Part shown: piece by piece, positions 5,652 through 6,452 of the stretch
Layout: each line of letters starts with the position of its first letter
Position numbering within the stretch: position 1 is the first letter of the stretch
NCBI GenBank assembly: GCA_024304875.1
Contig: JAMWZF010000178.1
Span: 1-6,452 of the forward strand
DNA: 6,452 nt
DNA from: Paracoccaceae bacterium
Lineage (GTDB): Bacteria > Pseudomonadota > Alphaproteobacteria > Rhodobacterales > Rhodobacteraceae
Reading direction: 5' to 3'
The notes under the pieces: generated by a model
Seen by the model: the letters and a program-made list of their open reading frames with translations, nothing else
Databases searched by the model: none
What the model was told of the DNA's origin: nothing
Made by a program: the position numbers and the translations under genes

Positions 5652-5867
5652 TCACTTGTCCCGCTTCTGCCACATACGCGCGGCGACCGAAAGCGCCCAG
5701 ATGAAGCAGGCGATGGAGATGAAATAAGCCAAGAATTCGTAGCGGACCGGCAGTCCGGTGACGCGCACGATGCCCGGCGCGAAGATGGCGAGAAGCCCGC
5801 CCCCGGCGATGGCCAGCGCGGCCTGCCGGCCGGCGCGGGCGATATCGGGGTCGGGCTTCTCTGTCAT
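5652..5867 (-). CDS. DUF5337-like two-helix membrane protein in the nuo operon
   Basis: A 71-residue protein with a charged N-terminus (MTEKPDPDIARAGRQ), two membrane helices at about residues 17-36 and 45-64, and a basic C-terminus (RMWQKRDK). By the positive-inside rule both ends are cytoplasmic and only a short loop (TGLPVRYE) is exposed. Size, layout and position between the probable nuoE and nuoF match DUF5337, a small family I know from Rhodobacteraceae nuo clusters. The ATG at 5867 is 13 bp after the upstream stop and has an AGG-type site 8 bp ahead. It could be an accessory or assembly factor of complex I. That idea rests on location only, since no catalytic motif is present. Confidence 0.78.
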   Translation of the reverse strand: MTEKPDPDIARAGRQAALAIAGGGLLAIFAPGIVRVTGLPVRYEFLAYFISIACFIWALSVAARMWQKRDK

Positions 5868-5880
5868 CTGCGGACCTGGG

Positions 5881-6452
5881 TCAGTTCTGGTCGGTCTTGG
5901 GGTCCGGGATCGCGGCGAGCGTGACCTTGCCGGAGCGGGCGGTGCTGCCCGGGGCGGTATAGGTCGTGGTGGCCTTGGACGGCTCGCTCTTGGCCGCCTC
6001 GGGCTTGGCGGGCGTCTCGGAGGCCGTGGTATCGACAGCCTTGGATTCGGTGTCCTTGCTTTCGGTGGCCTTGGTCTCTTGCACGGGGTTGGAGGCCTCG
6101 GCCGGCTTCGGGGCCTCGACCGGCCTGGACGCTTCGGTCGCCTTCGGCGCCTCGGCGGGCTTGGCGGTTTCTGCCGGCTTCGGTGCCTCGGCAGGGCTCG
6201 CGGCTTCTGCCGGTGTCGCGGCGGGCTTGGTTGCGGCCTTGGACGCCGCGGCCTTCGCGGTCGGGGTCTTGGCCTTGTTTGCAGCGGGCTTGGCCGCCTC
6301 GGTCTTGGCGGCCGGCTTGGGCGCGGCCGTCTTGGCGACCGGCTTCGGTGCGGCCTTCTTCGCGGCCGGCTTGGGCGCGGCTTTCTTCGCGGCAGGTTTC
6401 GCCGCCGCCTTCTTGGCCACGGGCGCCGGCGTCGGCTCGGCCGGAGCCGCCT
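5881..6452 (-). CDS. nuoE: Ala/Lys/Pro-rich C-terminal tail, probably of NuoE (5' part outside window)
   Basis: The frame is open to the right edge (189 residues plus stop visible), and the triplet at 6418-6420 is GTG inside the frame, so this is the end of a longer gene. The visible part is entirely low complexity: lysine-rich nine-residue repeats, then Pro-Ala-Glu-rich repeats, then a Ser/Thr/Asp/Glu-rich stretch, ending with RSGKVTLAAIPDPKTDQN. No enzyme motif is visible. The call rests on context: it is 13 bp upstream of the DUF5337-like gene and in line with nuoF, where nuoE (24-kDa 2Fe-2S subunit of complex I) normally stands, and Rhodobacteraceae NuoE often carries a long Ala/Lys/Pro-rich extension. 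A histone-H1-like or other Ala/Lys-rich protein is the main alternative. Confidence 0.6.
   Translation of the reverse strand, partial: AAPAEPTPAPVAKKAAAKPAAKKAAPKPAAKKAAPKPVAKTAAPKPAAKTEAAKPAANKAKTPTAKAAASKAATKPAATPAEAASPAEAPKPAETAKPAEAPKATEASRPVEAPKPAEASNPVQETKATESKDTESKAVDTTASETPAKPEAAKSEPSKATTTYTAPGSTARSGKVTLAAIPDPKTDQN
6274..6408 (-). repeat. Five tandem 27-bp units coding for nine-residue Ala/Pro/Lys repeats
   Basis: In the protein direction the units are AAAKPAAKK, AAPKPAAKK, AAPKPVAKT, AAPKPAAKT and EAAKPAANK, in uninterrupted register. At DNA level a 20-base match recurs at 6308-6327 and 6362-6381, exactly 54 bp (two units) apart. This points to expansion by slippage or unequal recombination inside the gene. 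Confidence 0.85.

Noticed and set aside
4145..5704. 519-codon open frame on the + strand opposite nuoF
   Set aside because: It lies antisense to a clear nuoF with all cofactor motifs. It is made of His/Ala/Gly/Arg-rich complement of GC-biased codons and shows no domain.
6274..6408. Tandem repeats at the right edge as a CRISPR array
   Set aside because: The units are contiguous 27-bp coding repeats without spacers and keep one reading frame.

Overview
The window is high-GC DNA (strong G/C preference at third codon positions) from an alphaproteobacterium, most probably a member of the Rhodobacteraceae. Three things support this: a circularly permuted two-piece tmRNA gene (ssrA); a complex I (nuo) segment in which nuoF is flanked by small genes resembling the DUF5337 and DUF5333 families; and several families common in that group (DUF4345, DUF1194, DUF2182). 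All family names come from recognising motifs by eye, not from a search.

Left part (1-1442). A leftward gene for a DUF2182-like membrane protein runs off the left edge after 75 codons. About 110 bp separate it from a divergent, rightward gene for a secreted PotD/PotF-type solute-binding protein. That gene ends in a strong intrinsic terminator and has no transporter permease or ATPase beside it.

Middle part (1443-3758, all rightward). A small four-helix DUF4345-like membrane protein is followed by the tmRNA gene, which fills most of the 467-bp stretch without a protein gene (1863-2329). Its acceptor piece comes first and ends in encoded CCA. A short intervening sequence follows, then the coding piece, which carries the degradation-tag frame ANDNHAPVAVAA and a stop codon. 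A well-spaced sigma-70-like promoter lies just upstream. After ssrA come two genes 31 bp apart for exported proteins: a phytochelatin-synthase-like papain-fold enzyme with a complete Cys-His-Asp set, and a DUF1194 protein of the von Willebrand factor A type.

Right part (3859-6452, all leftward). Read in the direction of transcription, this is the 3' end of a gene with a long Ala/Lys/Pro-rich tail (by context the C-terminal extension of NuoE), a 71-residue two-helix membrane protein (DUF5337-like), nuoF (the FMN- and NADH-binding subunit of complex I), and a small glycine-linker lipoprotein resembling DUF5333. The genes are closely spaced and look like one operon. The series then meets the convergent DUF1194 gene across about 100 bp, so nuoG and later nuo genes cannot follow directly.

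I see no mobile element, CRISPR array or tRNA gene. The points most worth a second look are the tmRNA with its tag, the break in the nuo gene order, the lipoprotein and small membrane protein embedded in the nuo operon, the repeat-built tail at the right edge, and the secreted phytochelatin-synthase-like/DUF1194 pair.
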